Assembly (NCBI RefSeq): GCF_052115865.1 | Contig: NZ_JBQKME010000010.1 | Span: forward strand, 31,524 to 95,523 | Direction of reading: 5' to 3' | DNA length: 64,000 nt | From: Fundicoccus_A sp052115865 | GTDB taxonomy: Bacteria; Bacillota; Bacilli; Lactobacillales; Aerococcaceae | Shown: piece by piece, positions 19,573 to 28,260 of the stretch | How positions within the stretch are numbered: position 1 is the stretch's first letter | Layout of the letters: the number at the start of each line of letters is the position of its first letter | Notes under the pieces: generated by a model | What the model was told of the DNA's origin: nothing | What the model saw: the letters and a program-made list of their open reading frames with translations, nothing else | Database searches by the model: none | Program-made: the position numbers and the translations under genes

Positions 19573-21084
19573 TTATGATTCATGAACAACTTTTGACATT
19601 CTGATGGGATGTGAACTTATCTTACCGTTACCCGACGCATACAAAGCAATAAAGTTTCCTGTGAAGGATCCGCCAACTTCCGTTGACAAATAATGTGGCA
19701 CACCCTCTCCAAGAAGAATAAGCTCTTTTGGACTTTTACCATAAAAAAATTGATAACTTTGTGGACTCCCCACTAAACGCAGTACAACTTCATTGCCAAC
19801 AAAAGCTTCCTCAGCTATAACCGCACTTAAAGGACCGATCCGTTGTTTTAAAATTACTTTTGTTGACTTTTCAAATCGCTTAACCGCTATTTCATAATGA
19901 TGTTTAGCATTTAAGAAAACAGTCAAACCGAATTCTTGATGAACATCCAATGCATCAAAGTCCAAGCAAACAGTTGTTGAAAAATGAAATTCATCCTGCC
20001 TAAAACCAAACCAAGCCATTTCAGCCTGATCATCCAAATTTGCTTCATTGCCATATAACTTAACCAATTCCTTAGACTCAATTTGGACTAATTCCGTATT
20101 TTGACTAAATAAGTAAGTCCAATGCAATGAATCAAATGCTAAAATAGATGCATCCAATAGACTTTCTTTCAACTCCGCCGGTAAGTTAGCCTCTATTTGA
20201 GTAGCTAGCGAACCATGCTTACCAAAAACAGGCCATGCCCCTTCATCCCATTTAACGGGTAAGACGGACGTTTCCCGCCCTAAAATATGACTGACTGGAA
20301 ACTTAGGTAACACACGAATACCTAAACAAACCGCCCACCAGTTTTGATTTTGATCTTGGACTAAATCTGCATGACCAACCGCACGAATCGAACTGGAAAG
20401 AGAACGATTAGTTAATACAGGATTATTTTCAAAAGCTTCGTATGGACCACAGATAGACTCACTTCTTGCCATCGTAATCATATGCTCGTAAGTCGTCCCA
20501 CCTTCAGAAATCATTAAATAATAAAAACCATCCTTTTTATAAATATGTGGTCCTTCAGGATCTCTTCCACCTGTCCCCGTCCAAATATCATGCAATGAAC
20601 CTGTCGCACCCGTTTCTAAATCAATCTCACACAAGTATATTTTTTCATGCGTGCCGGTATAATATATCTTCCCATCATCATCGATAAATAATGATGGATC
20701 AATCCCCGGCAAATCCAACCAAATCGGATCAGACCACTCTGAATAAATATCATCGGTCCAAACGATAAAATTTCCATTAAAACCTTCGGGACCACCCACA
20801 TTCGTACAAATAAGATAAAACCGCTCATTAATATACCTTAAAGTTGGAGCGTACAGCCCTAGCGCATTAGGAGCAGCAGTCGATAACTTTAGCTGCGAGG
20901 GGCGACTAATCCCATGATTAATCAACTCCCAATCAACCAGATTTTTACTATGATAAATAGGCAAACCTGGGAAATATTCAAAAGTACTTGTTGCGACAAA
21001 GAAATCATCTCCCACGCGGCAAATAGAAGGATCTGGATTAAAGCCCCGTATAACCGGATTTTCGTATCTCACACCATCACTCAT
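19573..21084 (-). CDS. GH43 beta-xylosidase / alpha-arabinofuranosidase
   Basis: This is a 503-residue cytoplasmic GH43. The N terminus YENPVIRGFNPDPSICRVGD holds the general base aspartate (D18) and is followed by TSTFEYFPGLPIYHS, typical of XynB-like GH43 enzymes. The acid glutamate is in GRDPEGPHIYKKDG. A C-terminal beta-sandwich (about 320-503) completes the usual two-domain form. There is no signal peptide. The gene starts 8 bases after the GH5 stop codon with no strong ribosome site, so it is probably translated by coupling. It would trim xylose or arabinose from fragments released by GH5. Exact specificity cannot be told. Confidence 0.92.
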   Translation of the reverse strand: MSDGVRYENPVIRGFNPDPSICRVGDDFFVATSTFEYFPGLPIYHSKNLVDWELINHGISRPSQLKLSTAAPNALGLYAPTLRYINERFYLICTNVGGPEGFNGNFIVWTDDIYSEWSDPIWLDLPGIDPSLFIDDDGKIYYTGTHEKIYLCEIDLETGATGSLHDIWTGTGGRDPEGPHIYKKDGFYYLMISEGGTTYEHMITMARSESICGPYEAFENNPVLTNRSLSSSIRAVGHADLVQDQNQNWWAVCLGIRVLPKFPVSHILGRETSVLPVKWDEGAWPVFGKHGSLATQIEANLPAELKESLLDASILAFDSLHWTYLFSQNTELVQIESKELVKLYGNEANLDDQAEMAWFGFRQDEFHFSTTVCLDFDALDVHQEFGLTVFLNAKHHYEIAVKRFEKSTKVILKQRIGPLSAVIAEEAFVGNEVVLRLVGSPQSYQFFYGKSPKELILLGEGVPHYLSTEVGGSFTGNFIALYASGNGKISSHPIRMSKVVHES

Positions 21085-21092
21085 TTCATAAA

Positions 21093-22787
21093 TTATTGAC
21101 TCACTTGCCCACTCACTTGATTTCCATTGACCTCTAATTGATAGTTTATTGACTCACCATTATAGAAATTAAACGTTAAGGTATAAGATCCATCTTCTAA
21201 TAAACGCGTATAATTCTCAAGTAAATCAATGGTATTTTCGTTTGGATTCGCTACAAATTCATAACCATTTTCTAAATAATCCCACCAACTATTATTGGAA
21301 ACAAGCTGATTTTCAGCATCCCTTGATTCGACCGATTTCAATATCTGCCCATTATAATTCAGTGGAATTTTTAACACAGCCGTCATTTCTTCCTCTTCTA
21401 AAGTAAATATCTCTGGTTTATCCACGCGAACTAAATGCTGTTGCCAATCACTTCCGTCTGAAAAAATAAATTCAAGCGTAACTTCATCAGCTATTTCCAC
21501 TAAGGCATCACTAAAATCATCTAAGTCGATCGATATCCCTTCACCATTAGAACGATAGGAGACAGTTTCACCGTTACTATCTTTCACTTCGATTAATTCA
21601 AGGCCATTTAAAGTTAATGGTAAGTCAATCGTAGTTTGCCCTTCTTCTATAAATGAGGTATTTAAATCACTCACATAGGCTGAACGTGTTTCCATAGAGT
21701 TTTCAATCATTTGTCCAAATGGTTCGACATACCATTCAGCTGTTTCGCGATTAATGTGCTGACCATTATCCCACAGCATCAAGTTAAGCTGTTTTTCTTG
21801 GGCATAGTAGTTAATAAACTCAAGAAACTTCAATGTTTCCCCGAACTGGTTAATTTCACTACTTTTGTCATAACCTAATAAACCATATTCACCAATTGTT
21901 ACACCAATCCCATTCGCAACAAAGGTATCATGAACTCGATCAAAAACATCCACCAAGCTCGAACGCGGTGTAACATCATCCCAAAGGATTTCATCAAAAC
22001 CTGTTTTCCCTATATTGGTACTGTACACCCACTCACTATAGTAATGAATTGTCGCCATAATATTAGGATCATCCAATTCAATGATTTGATCATAAAGTGC
22101 ATCCAACTTATCTTGAGCAGCATCTGTATTTAAAGTAGGTAAAACGAGCATCCGCTCAGCATTATTTCCGCCACTATTGCGCACAATATCATAAAAATCT
22201 TTATTTAACTGAGTTAAATAAATAATTCCAGTCTCATCTTCTGTATTATTAAATTGAGGCTCATTAATGGATTCGAACATGACGCGCTCATCTTTATCTT
22301 TAAAGCGCTCGGCTAATTGGTCCCAAATACGGTGATATTTATTATAAATATCTGAGTCTGTTGTTCCATCCCAATCCGAAAGCCATATCCACGAATCGTG
22401 ATGAAGGTTAATCATCACATAAAGGTCTTCTTCCAATGCCCAGTCAACCACTTCTTCATAACGATTTAGGAATTCTTCATCGATTGTAAAATCATTTGCA
22501 GCATCACTTATACGCATATGAGCTGTAAAGGGAAGACGAATGCTGTCAAAGCCCTTTGCTTTAATACTTTGAATAAGCTCTTTTGTTACAACGGGATTGC
22601 CCCATGATTCTTCACCACGGTCACCATTTTCATCAAACCCATCAAAAGTGTTCCCTAAATTCCAACCCATTCCCATTGCTTCAACATAATCTAATGATAC
22701 AGACTCTTCATTGGCTAATACGGTCGCAGATGAAAATAGCGGACATAACAGCAAAGAAACAAGTAATCCAATACTAAATTTATACAT
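21093..22787 (-). CDS. Secreted GH5 endoglucanase-type enzyme
   Basis: This 564-residue protein has a signal peptide ending VLANEE (about residue 26). The GH5 barrel starts MGMGWNLGNTFDG; the acid/base is E176 in FESINEPQ and the nucleophile E300 in VTIGEYG. The region after about 350 is beta-rich with two similar modules (LPLTLNGLELIEV and IPLNYNGQILKSV), resembling CBM_X2-type binding domains. No sortase motif or lipobox is seen, so it is likely released. It is the only secreted glycosidase of a recognised family in the window. Its target is probably a beta-1,4-glucan such as xyloglucan, given the intracellular alpha-xylosidase and galactosidases; this is inference. Confidence 0.92.
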   Translation of the reverse strand: MYKFSIGLLVSLLLCPLFSSATVLANEESVSLDYVEAMGMGWNLGNTFDGFDENGDRGEESWGNPVVTKELIQSIKAKGFDSIRLPFTAHMRISDAANDFTIDEEFLNRYEEVVDWALEEDLYVMINLHHDSWIWLSDWDGTTDSDIYNKYHRIWDQLAERFKDKDERVMFESINEPQFNNTEDETGIIYLTQLNKDFYDIVRNSGGNNAERMLVLPTLNTDAAQDKLDALYDQIIELDDPNIMATIHYYSEWVYSTNIGKTGFDEILWDDVTPRSSLVDVFDRVHDTFVANGIGVTIGEYGLLGYDKSSEINQFGETLKFLEFINYYAQEKQLNLMLWDNGQHINRETAEWYVEPFGQMIENSMETRSAYVSDLNTSFIEEGQTTIDLPLTLNGLELIEVKDSNGETVSYRSNGEGISIDLDDFSDALVEIADEVTLEFIFSDGSDWQQHLVRVDKPEIFTLEEEEMTAVLKIPLNYNGQILKSVESRDAENQLVSNNSWWDYLENGYEFVANPNENTIDLLENYTRLLEDGSYTLTFNFYNGESINYQLEVNGNQVSGQVSQ

Positions 22788-22827
22788 ACGTTGACTCCTT
22801 TTCTATTATTATTGATACTTTTTGCAT
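22780..22827 (-). CDS. Possible 15-residue leader ORF overlapping the GH5 start
   Basis: An ATG at 22827 has an almost perfect ribosome site (AAAGGAGGG) and opens a frame MQKVSIIIEKESTYV. The frame ends at 22780, overlapping the GH5 start codon. GH5 also has its own AAAGGAG. The overlap would allow translational coupling. It may be a real leader peptide, or simply a relic that keeps ribosomes on the message. Confidence 0.35.
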   Translation of the reverse strand: MQKVSIIIEKESTYV

Positions 22828-22877
22828 ACTACCCTCCTTTTATAATAATAACCATTTATATTCATCTCTATCATAAT

Positions 22878-22891
22878 TGAAACCGCTATCA
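22878..22891. promoter_or_regulatory. Perfect cre box upstream of GH5
   Basis: TGAAACCGCTATCA fits the CcpA consensus TGWAANCGNTNWCA at all 14 positions. It overlaps a weak -35 (TTTCAA on the minus strand) placed 16 bases before TATAAA. Carbon catabolite repression of the GH5-GH43 operon is inferred. Confidence 0.65.
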
Positions 22892-23078
22892 TCGTATAAG
22901 GTGAAATTTGGTGATGATTCATGTAAAAATTAGACATCATCAAAAAAGCTGCGCGAGGCAGCTGTAATGTATGCATCGATTCATAAAAATAAGCAGCCTA
23001 TTATTCAACTGTAACTAGTTGAATAATGAACCACTTTTGATTTGAAAAATTTTAGAACTTGGTTGGATAATGTGCGGT

Positions 23079-23447
23079 CGGATGAAACTCACCTTTCAAA
23101 CGAGCGCGAACAAACCGCTCGGATGAAATCAACTTTTCATCCGACCGCAGACAAACCGCTCGGATGAAACTACCTTTTCAAACGAGCGCGAGCAAGCCGC
23201 TCGGATGAAATCAACTTTTTATCCGACCGCAGACAAGCCGCTCGGATGAAACTCACCTTTCAAACGAGCGCAAGCAAGCCGCTCGGATGAAATCAACTTT
23301 TCATCCGACCGCAGACAAGCCGCTCGGATGAAATCAACTTTTCATCCGACCGCGAACAAACCGCTCGGATGAAACTACCTTTTCAAACGAGCGCGAGCAA
23401 ACCGCTCGGATGAAACCATCTTTTCATCCGACCGCGTAGCAGTTTGT
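23079..23447. repeat. Tandem array, nine 41-bp units
   Basis: Units begin at 23079, 23120, 23161, 23202, 23243, 23284, 23325, 23366 and 23407, each exactly 41 bases apart. Each begins CGGATGAAA and ends near AACCGCT. Two types alternate as A B A B A B B A B. In type B the half TTTTCATCCG complements CGGATGAAA of the same unit. In type A the stem uses GCTCG and CGAGC instead, with GAAA and TTTC. Both types can therefore fold into a hairpin. 41 is not a multiple of 3, so the array is not coding. The rest of the 22828-23499 gap holds no gene. Confidence 0.9.
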
Positions 23448-23499
23448 GTCCATTCAATTGAGTAAAAATAGTAATCCTTGTTAATTTTTCTATAACAAC

Positions 23500-24609
23500 T
23501 CAACCTTCCACTACACCCTTTAAAGCCGTTCTCTTCATCAAAGGCGTCAACTCAAAATCCGACTCAATCGCTTCATAAGCCTTACTTTGACTGCTTCGTT
23601 CAAATGCATCCATGACATCTAACACATGAAACAATTGTTCCACATTCACTCGTGGCTGGCGATTATTCGCTAAAGCATCGGCCATGTCCGCAATTCCCAG
23701 ACCTCTTGAATTCTCACGATAATCAAACAACAATGGCATTTCTTTATATTCATTATCTTCGATCCGCAAAAGATACACCTTGTCTCCAAACATATTTGGA
23801 TCTGGCACAATCAGTGTTCCTTCTGAACCATATATTTCAAACCGGGCTTGTTCTTTATAAACCACATCAAAAGTAGTTGTTAAATGACCGACCACACCAT
23901 TCTCAAATTCCATAATCCCCGTTAAATACGTTGGCACTTCCACATCGACCACTTGATTCATCAACGGCTGACTGGTAATGGTCCTTTGGCTAAACGACTT
24001 TTTAGCTAAACTCGTCACACCCTTAACTTTCCCCAACAAATTGACCAAAGCCGTTAAGTAATAAGGCCCCATATCAAACATCGGGCCGCCACCTCTTTGG
24101 TAATAAAAGGCAGGATCTGGATGCCAACTTTCATGCCCTCGACAAATCATCGAAGCTTGAAAAGCAATCGGTTCACCAATATAACCATCCTCAATCAACT
24201 TGCGACAAGTTTGAATCGATGCCCCTAAAAAAGTATCCGGTGCTCCTGCAATCATCAATCCCTTATCTGCCGCTAACTGAATCAATTCTTCCCCTTCTTC
24301 GACCGTTGCCGCTAAAGGTTTTTCAGTATAAACATGCTTGCCCGCTTCTAAAGCAGCCTTTGTCACCACATAATGTTCATACGGGCGTGTTAAATTCAAC
24401 ACAATCTCCACCTCTGGGTCTGCCAACAACTCCTCCAAATCCGCATATACCCTTGGAATCCGGTATTTTTCCGCTGCTGCCTCAGCCCGCTCTCTTACCA
24501 AATCGCAAACCCCTACTACTTCAAGCTGTTTAAAAACTTCCGTTAAATTTTTCAAATAAATATCACTGATAGACCCCACACCAACAAATGCCAATTTAAT
24601 TCTTTTCAT
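23500..24609 (-). CDS. Gfo/Idh/MocA family oxidoreductase
   Basis: This 369-residue NAD(P)-dependent enzyme has an N-terminal Rossmann motif (LAFVGVGSISDIYLKN) and the EKPLA motif (about 96-100) that supplies the lysine contacting the nicotinamide. The C-terminal domain contains GGGPMFDMGPYYLTAL, typical of the family. The gene starts with AGGAGGTG before ATG 24609, 14 bases after the ThuA-like gene. Gfo/Idh and ThuA-like genes often occur together for use of unusual sugars or sugar alcohols. The substrate is unknown. Confidence 0.9.
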   Translation of the reverse strand: MKRIKLAFVGVGSISDIYLKNLTEVFKQLEVVGVCDLVRERAEAAAEKYRIPRVYADLEELLADPEVEIVLNLTRPYEHYVVTKAALEAGKHVYTEKPLAATVEEGEELIQLAADKGLMIAGAPDTFLGASIQTCRKLIEDGYIGEPIAFQASMICRGHESWHPDPAFYYQRGGGPMFDMGPYYLTALVNLLGKVKGVTSLAKKSFSQRTITSQPLMNQVVDVEVPTYLTGIMEFENGVVGHLTTTFDVVYKEQARFEIYGSEGTLIVPDPNMFGDKVYLLRIEDNEYKEMPLLFDYRENSRGLGIADMADALANNRQPRVNVEQLFHVLDVMDAFERSSQSKAYEAIESDFELTPLMKRTALKGVVEG

Positions 24610-24623
24610 TAATAAGCACCTCC

Positions 24624-25355
24624 CTAATACATCTTCGCATCATTTTCAAACCGTTCTGTAGTCAGACCTTGTTCTTTTACAATCGTCTTACTCTCACCAG
24701 CCCATAGTAAACCTTGTTTCATCAATTGATGGGCCATTGGACTCTTATCAAATACATCATCATGATGCCCTAATGATTGATAAAACACCCGTCCATTTCC
24801 CCAAAATTTCGTCCAAGCAACCGGCATATCCACAGCCTTATTGGATAAGTGATAATAAGGAACATCTGGATGAGGAAAACGTGTACTCGCTAATACCTCA
24901 ACCGCTGGATCGATATGTAAATAATAGTGTTCAGACCAAACAGTAAAATCGCTCAGACCTTTTACAATAGGGCTAGACCCATACTTAATTTCTACTTGGT
25001 ATTCAATGCCATCTCCTCCTGGATGCGATACCCACTGACCTCCAGTCATAAATTGCCACTGTGTATCATTTCTAAAGGCATCACACATTCCACCGTGAGC
25101 TCCAGCTAAGCCCATTCCTGCCCCTACCGCTTTTACCACATTACTTGATTGTTCTGGAGTAATGGTCCCCATTGTCCAACAAGCAACTAACAGATCCATC
25201 TTTTCTAAACGTTCAAAGTCTTCTAAACATGTTAAGTTATCTTCTATTTCTACTTGCCAATTACCTTCTTCGATTAACATTTGTGCAAATCGTTTACTGG
25301 TTAACTGAGGTTCGTGACCATCCCAGCCACCTTGAATAATTAAAGCCCGCTTCAT
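24624..25355 (-). CDS. ThuA-like (trehalose utilisation family) protein
   Basis: This 243-residue protein has a glutamine-amidotransferase-like fold: ALIIQGGWDGHEP at the N terminus, GAGMGLAGAHGGM at the elbow region (about 97-109) and VAWTKFWGNGRVFYQSLGHH near the C terminus. ThuA-like proteins help convert 3-keto sugars in some bacteria, often beside Gfo/Idh dehydrogenases, as here. The start ATG follows AAAGGAG. A box resembling cre lies just upstream. The divergent AraC-type gene is a likely local regulator. Confidence 0.88.
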   Translation of the reverse strand: MKRALIIQGGWDGHEPQLTSKRFAQMLIEEGNWQVEIEDNLTCLEDFERLEKMDLLVACWTMGTITPEQSSNVVKAVGAGMGLAGAHGGMCDAFRNDTQWQFMTGGQWVSHPGGDGIEYQVEIKYGSSPIVKGLSDFTVWSEHYYLHIDPAVEVLASTRFPHPDVPYYHLSNKAVDMPVAWTKFWGNGRVFYQSLGHHDDVFDKSPMAHQLMKQGLLWAGESKTIVKEQGLTTERFENDAKMY

Positions 25356-25377
25356 TAAATCACTCCTTTTATAAAAT

Positions 25378-25391
25378 AAATAACGCTTTCA
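25378..25391. promoter_or_regulatory. Partial cre-like box upstream of the ThuA-like gene
   Basis: On the minus strand TGAAAGCGTTATTT matches the cre consensus at 12 of 14 positions, failing only at the last two. It lies 23 bases before the ThuA-like start, in the divergent promoter region shared with the AraC gene. Catabolite control is possible but the match is weak. Confidence 0.35.
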
Positions 25392-25471
25392 GTTGCATTT
25401 TATCAATAAACAGCTTAAGATACCTGACAGATACATAAATAAAGTAGACAATAATTGGTGTAAAGGATGGG

Positions 25472-26269
25472 ATTAATATTTTTGCTTTTTACGAGACTCA
25501 ATGGACCCATGAGCCTTATCATATTTTAGAGGTCCAAAACTTTAATTTTCCACGTCATTTGCATAAAGATTTAGAATTAGTTTGGGTTACTCAAGGAAAG
25601 TGTCAAATTGAAATTGAACAAGAGATATTTACTTTGAAGGAAAATTCCCTGGCTATCATTTTTCCGCACTCGATTCACTCTTATTACGATTCCAATGACT
25701 ATAAAGCGCACATTATGATTATTGATCCTCACTATCTCTCGGACTATCAACCGTATTTATTAAATTATTCTGTTATCAATCCTAGCCTTGAAATATCACA
25801 CGAGCTCGGTCAAGCATTATATTTATTAAAAGAAACCATCCATTCAGAACGAGACAAGCAAGAATTGTTAATTAAAGCGCGATTTAGTCTAGTATTTGCT
25901 CTAATCTTTAACAAGATACAATTGACTAAAAATCAGACAGTTTTTGAATCATCATTAACTCACCGGGCATTAACCTACATTAATAACCAGTATACCCAAG
26001 CCCTTTCACTGCAGTCCATTGCTGACGCTCTCCAATGCAATGTCTATACTTTGTCTAAAATTTTTTCTAATCAAATCGGAATGAGTTTTCCTAATTATTT
26101 GGCACACCTTCGTATCTCACATGCTAAGAAACTACTGCAATCAAGTTCACTATCCATTCTTGATATTGCCTATGAATCGGGCTTTGAGACACAAAGAAGT
26201 TTTAACCGCCAATTCTATCAACAAACACAAATGACCCCTCGTGAATACCGCAAGAAAATAAATGATTAG
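25472..26269 (+). CDS. AraC family transcriptional regulator (start uncertain)
   Basis: The protein has an N-terminal cupin-like sensing domain (HKDLELVWVTQGKCQIEI) and a C-terminal pair of helix-turn-helix motifs (SLQSIADALQCNVYTLSK and ILDIAYESGFETQRSFN). The only ordinary start in frame is the TTG at 25559, which would cut the sensing domain. The frame is open upstream and encodes a natural beginning (INIFAFYETQWTHEPYHI). A ribosome site AAAGG is followed by ATGGGATT: the ATG is one base out of frame, and ATT 25472 is the in-frame codon. Either a rare ATT start is used or one G is missing after ATG. It is divergent from the ThuA-Gfo pair and probably controls it. Confidence 0.75.
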   Translation: MNIFAFYETQWTHEPYHILEVQNFNFPRHLHKDLELVWVTQGKCQIEIEQEIFTLKENSLAIIFPHSIHSYYDSNDYKAHIMIIDPHYLSDYQPYLLNYSVINPSLEISHELGQALYLLKETIHSERDKQELLIKARFSLVFALIFNKIQLTKNQTVFESSLTHRALTYINNQYTQALSLQSIADALQCNVYTLSKIFSNQIGMSFPNYLAHLRISHAKKLLQSSSLSILDIAYESGFETQRSFNRQFYQQTQMTPREYRKKIND

Positions 26270-26276
26270 CTATAAA

Positions 26277-26312
26277 CACAAAAAAAGCAGGTTTTCACCT
26301 GCTTTATGTGTT
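26277..26312. terminator. Bidirectional terminator
   Basis: AAAGCAGGT pairs with ACCTGCTTT (26284-26305) with a 4-base loop. A-rich and T-rich flanks (ACACAAAA and TTTATGTGT) extend the stem. It serves the AraC gene on the plus strand and the cyclase-family gene on the minus strand. Confidence 0.85.
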
Positions 26313-26327
26313 TCAATATTCAATTAT

Positions 26328-27068
26328 TTATTCTGGAACAATTGCAAATACTTCTGCTGGAAAGCCTGGTGCATCTTGAATATGTGGCATTGTGACAAAG
26401 ATAATGCCCCCTACAGCTGGAAGTTGATCTAAGTTGGCCATCAATTCAACTTGGTACTTATCTTCAGCTAGCCAATATAACTCAGCATCAAGAAAACCTG
26501 CTTCAGCGGCTTCCACACCACTATCGGTATTTAAGGTTTCGTGGCCGATTGCGGTAACGTTTCGCGTACGGCTGAGATATTCTAATGCAGGAATTGACCA
26601 ACCTGGTGTATGTTCCACATCATTTTCATCTGTATTTTTAAATAAATCACTGTCGTGGAATCGTTTATACCACCCACTCGAAAAGGCCACAAAACTTCCT
26701 TCTGGGATAGTTCCATGCTCAGCTTCAAATGCTTGAATATCCTCTACCGTGACTGCATATCCGGGTGTTTCTGCAACTTTATCTTCTAAGTGAATCACAT
26801 AAAGTGGTAAAACACGTTCTTTCAAGCCGATTTCTTCCATACCACGTTTACCTTCCGCAAAATGCTTAGGTGCATCAATATGAGTACCGTGAGAAGTTCC
26901 AATTGTATATTCACGCGAATCCACACGGGATTCTTCCATCGTTGAAATGATCGTTTCCTTTAAAGGATTAAAGGTATGATAAATGGGAATGTTTTCATGA
27001 ACCTCATGTGTTAAATTAACCCAGCGATAGGACTTCAGCTGTTCTAATAATTTTTGAATTTCATTCAT
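26328..27068 (-). CDS. Cyclase-family metal-dependent hydrolase
   Basis: This 246-residue protein carries the metal-binding motif of the cyclase/kynurenine-formamidase family, SHGTHIDAPKHF (H60, H63, D65). Later elements are TAIGHETLNTDS and the C-terminal HIQDAPGFPAEVFAIV. Members hydrolyse arylformamides, isatin or related cyclic amides. No kynurenine-pathway gene is nearby and the gene appears monocistronic, so the substrate is unknown. The start ATG follows AAAAGGAG. Confidence 0.88.
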   Translation of the reverse strand: MNEIQKLLEQLKSYRWVNLTHEVHENIPIYHTFNPLKETIISTMEESRVDSREYTIGTSHGTHIDAPKHFAEGKRGMEEIGLKERVLPLYVIHLEDKVAETPGYAVTVEDIQAFEAEHGTIPEGSFVAFSSGWYKRFHDSDLFKNTDENDVEHTPGWSIPALEYLSRTRNVTAIGHETLNTDSGVEAAEAGFLDAELYWLAEDKYQVELMANLDQLPAVGGIIFVTMPHIQDAPGFPAEVFAIVPE

Positions 27069-27311
27069 TTAACTCTCTCCTTTTAATTAATACGACTGCA
27101 TTTATAAAATAACAGGACAATTTCCTTATACTTTTAACATCAATCACACCTAGAGTGCCTACTTCTATTGTAACACGATTTAAGTTTTTAAACCTTTATG
27201 AAGGCTTGTGCCTTCTCGTTAAAGCTAGGCCATTCCATTGAATATCTTATTTTTGTTATGGTAAACTATATAAGTATATAAAATTCTATTCAATACTAAA
27301 TATGAGGTGGA

Positions 27312-28187
27312 ATGATGAGAAAAATCGCTTTTGTGACGGATAGTGGAACAGGGCTAACGGTAGCCCAAAACAGAGACTTAGGTTTTTTTAGTGTTCCTTT
27401 ACAAATTTCATTTGATGATAAAAGTTACAAAGAATATGAAGAAGTTAGTTATCCTGAAGTTTATCAACAATTGCATCAACAACGCATAGTAAAAACTTCA
27501 TTACCTACTCTATCTGATATCGAAACTTTGTTTCAAGGCATTAAGGATGAAGGATATACAGAGATTTTTGCGATTCCAATTTGTTCTGGCCTAAGCGGGA
27601 CGGCCAGTGCTATGCATACGACGGCCCAAAATTTAAATATCCCCTTCACCTTCTTCGATACGGGAACGACAGCTGTGATTCAGCGATATTTATTAAAATT
27701 AGCCAAGACATTGTCGAATAAGGGATTAGAGTTAGATCAAATTGTTAAGCGCCTAGATGCAGCGCTTGAAGATGCCAATACCATTTTGATTCCAGACGAT
27801 TTGATGCACTTGTCACGGGGCGGTCGCTTATCTCGAACGAATGCGATTGTTGGAAATTTAGTTCAGATGAAACCTATTTTAGAAATTAATCGTGAAACAG
27901 GTGGAACCAATAAAGTCGTTAAAACGGTTCGTACCTTTAAGAAGTCCTTGCAATATGTGATTGATGAGAAAATGACTGCTTTAAATAAAAGACAATTTAA
28001 TTGGCATGTTGTAGTTGCCCATGTCGATGCGCTTGATGTCGGCAAGTCTGTTCGTGAAAAAATTCAGCAAGCTTTTCCTCATGCGACAACGGAATTGATT
28101 GATTTGGTGCCAACGGTTAGTGCGCACACAGGGCTTGGATGTATTGCTTTCCAAATATTCCGTAAGCAAGATGGGATAGAGGTATAA
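27312..28187 (+). CDS. DegV family fatty-acid-binding protein
   Basis: This 291-residue protein begins with the DegV signature (KIAFVTDSGTGL). It has ICSGLSGTASAM (about 96-107), where serines contact the fatty-acid head group, and DDLMHLSRGGRLSRTNA (about 157-173). DegV/FakB proteins present fatty acids to the kinase FakA for incorporation into phospholipid. The start ATG follows GAGGTGG. The gene is monocistronic with its own terminator. Confidence 0.93.
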   Translation: MMRKIAFVTDSGTGLTVAQNRDLGFFSVPLQISFDDKSYKEYEEVSYPEVYQQLHQQRIVKTSLPTLSDIETLFQGIKDEGYTEIFAIPICSGLSGTASAMHTTAQNLNIPFTFFDTGTTAVIQRYLLKLAKTLSNKGLELDQIVKRLDAALEDANTILIPDDLMHLSRGGRLSRTNAIVGNLVQMKPILEINRETGGTNKVVKTVRTFKKSLQYVIDEKMTALNKRQFNWHVVVAHVDALDVGKSVREKIQQAFPHATTELIDLVPTVSAHTGLGCIAFQIFRKQDGIEV

Positions 28188-28208
28188 ATTTGATTTTATT
28201 AAGAATAT

Positions 28209-28247
28209 TAAAAAACGATCTTCGTCATCTGACAAAGATCGTTTTTT
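28209..28247. terminator. Terminator after degV-family gene
   Basis: AAAAACGATCTT pairs with AAAGATCGTTTTT around an 11-base loop, ending in a run of T on the plus strand. The A-rich left arm makes it usable from the minus strand too, for the flavoprotein gene that ends at 28261. Confidence 0.88.
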
Positions 28248-28260
28248 ATATAGGATAGGT

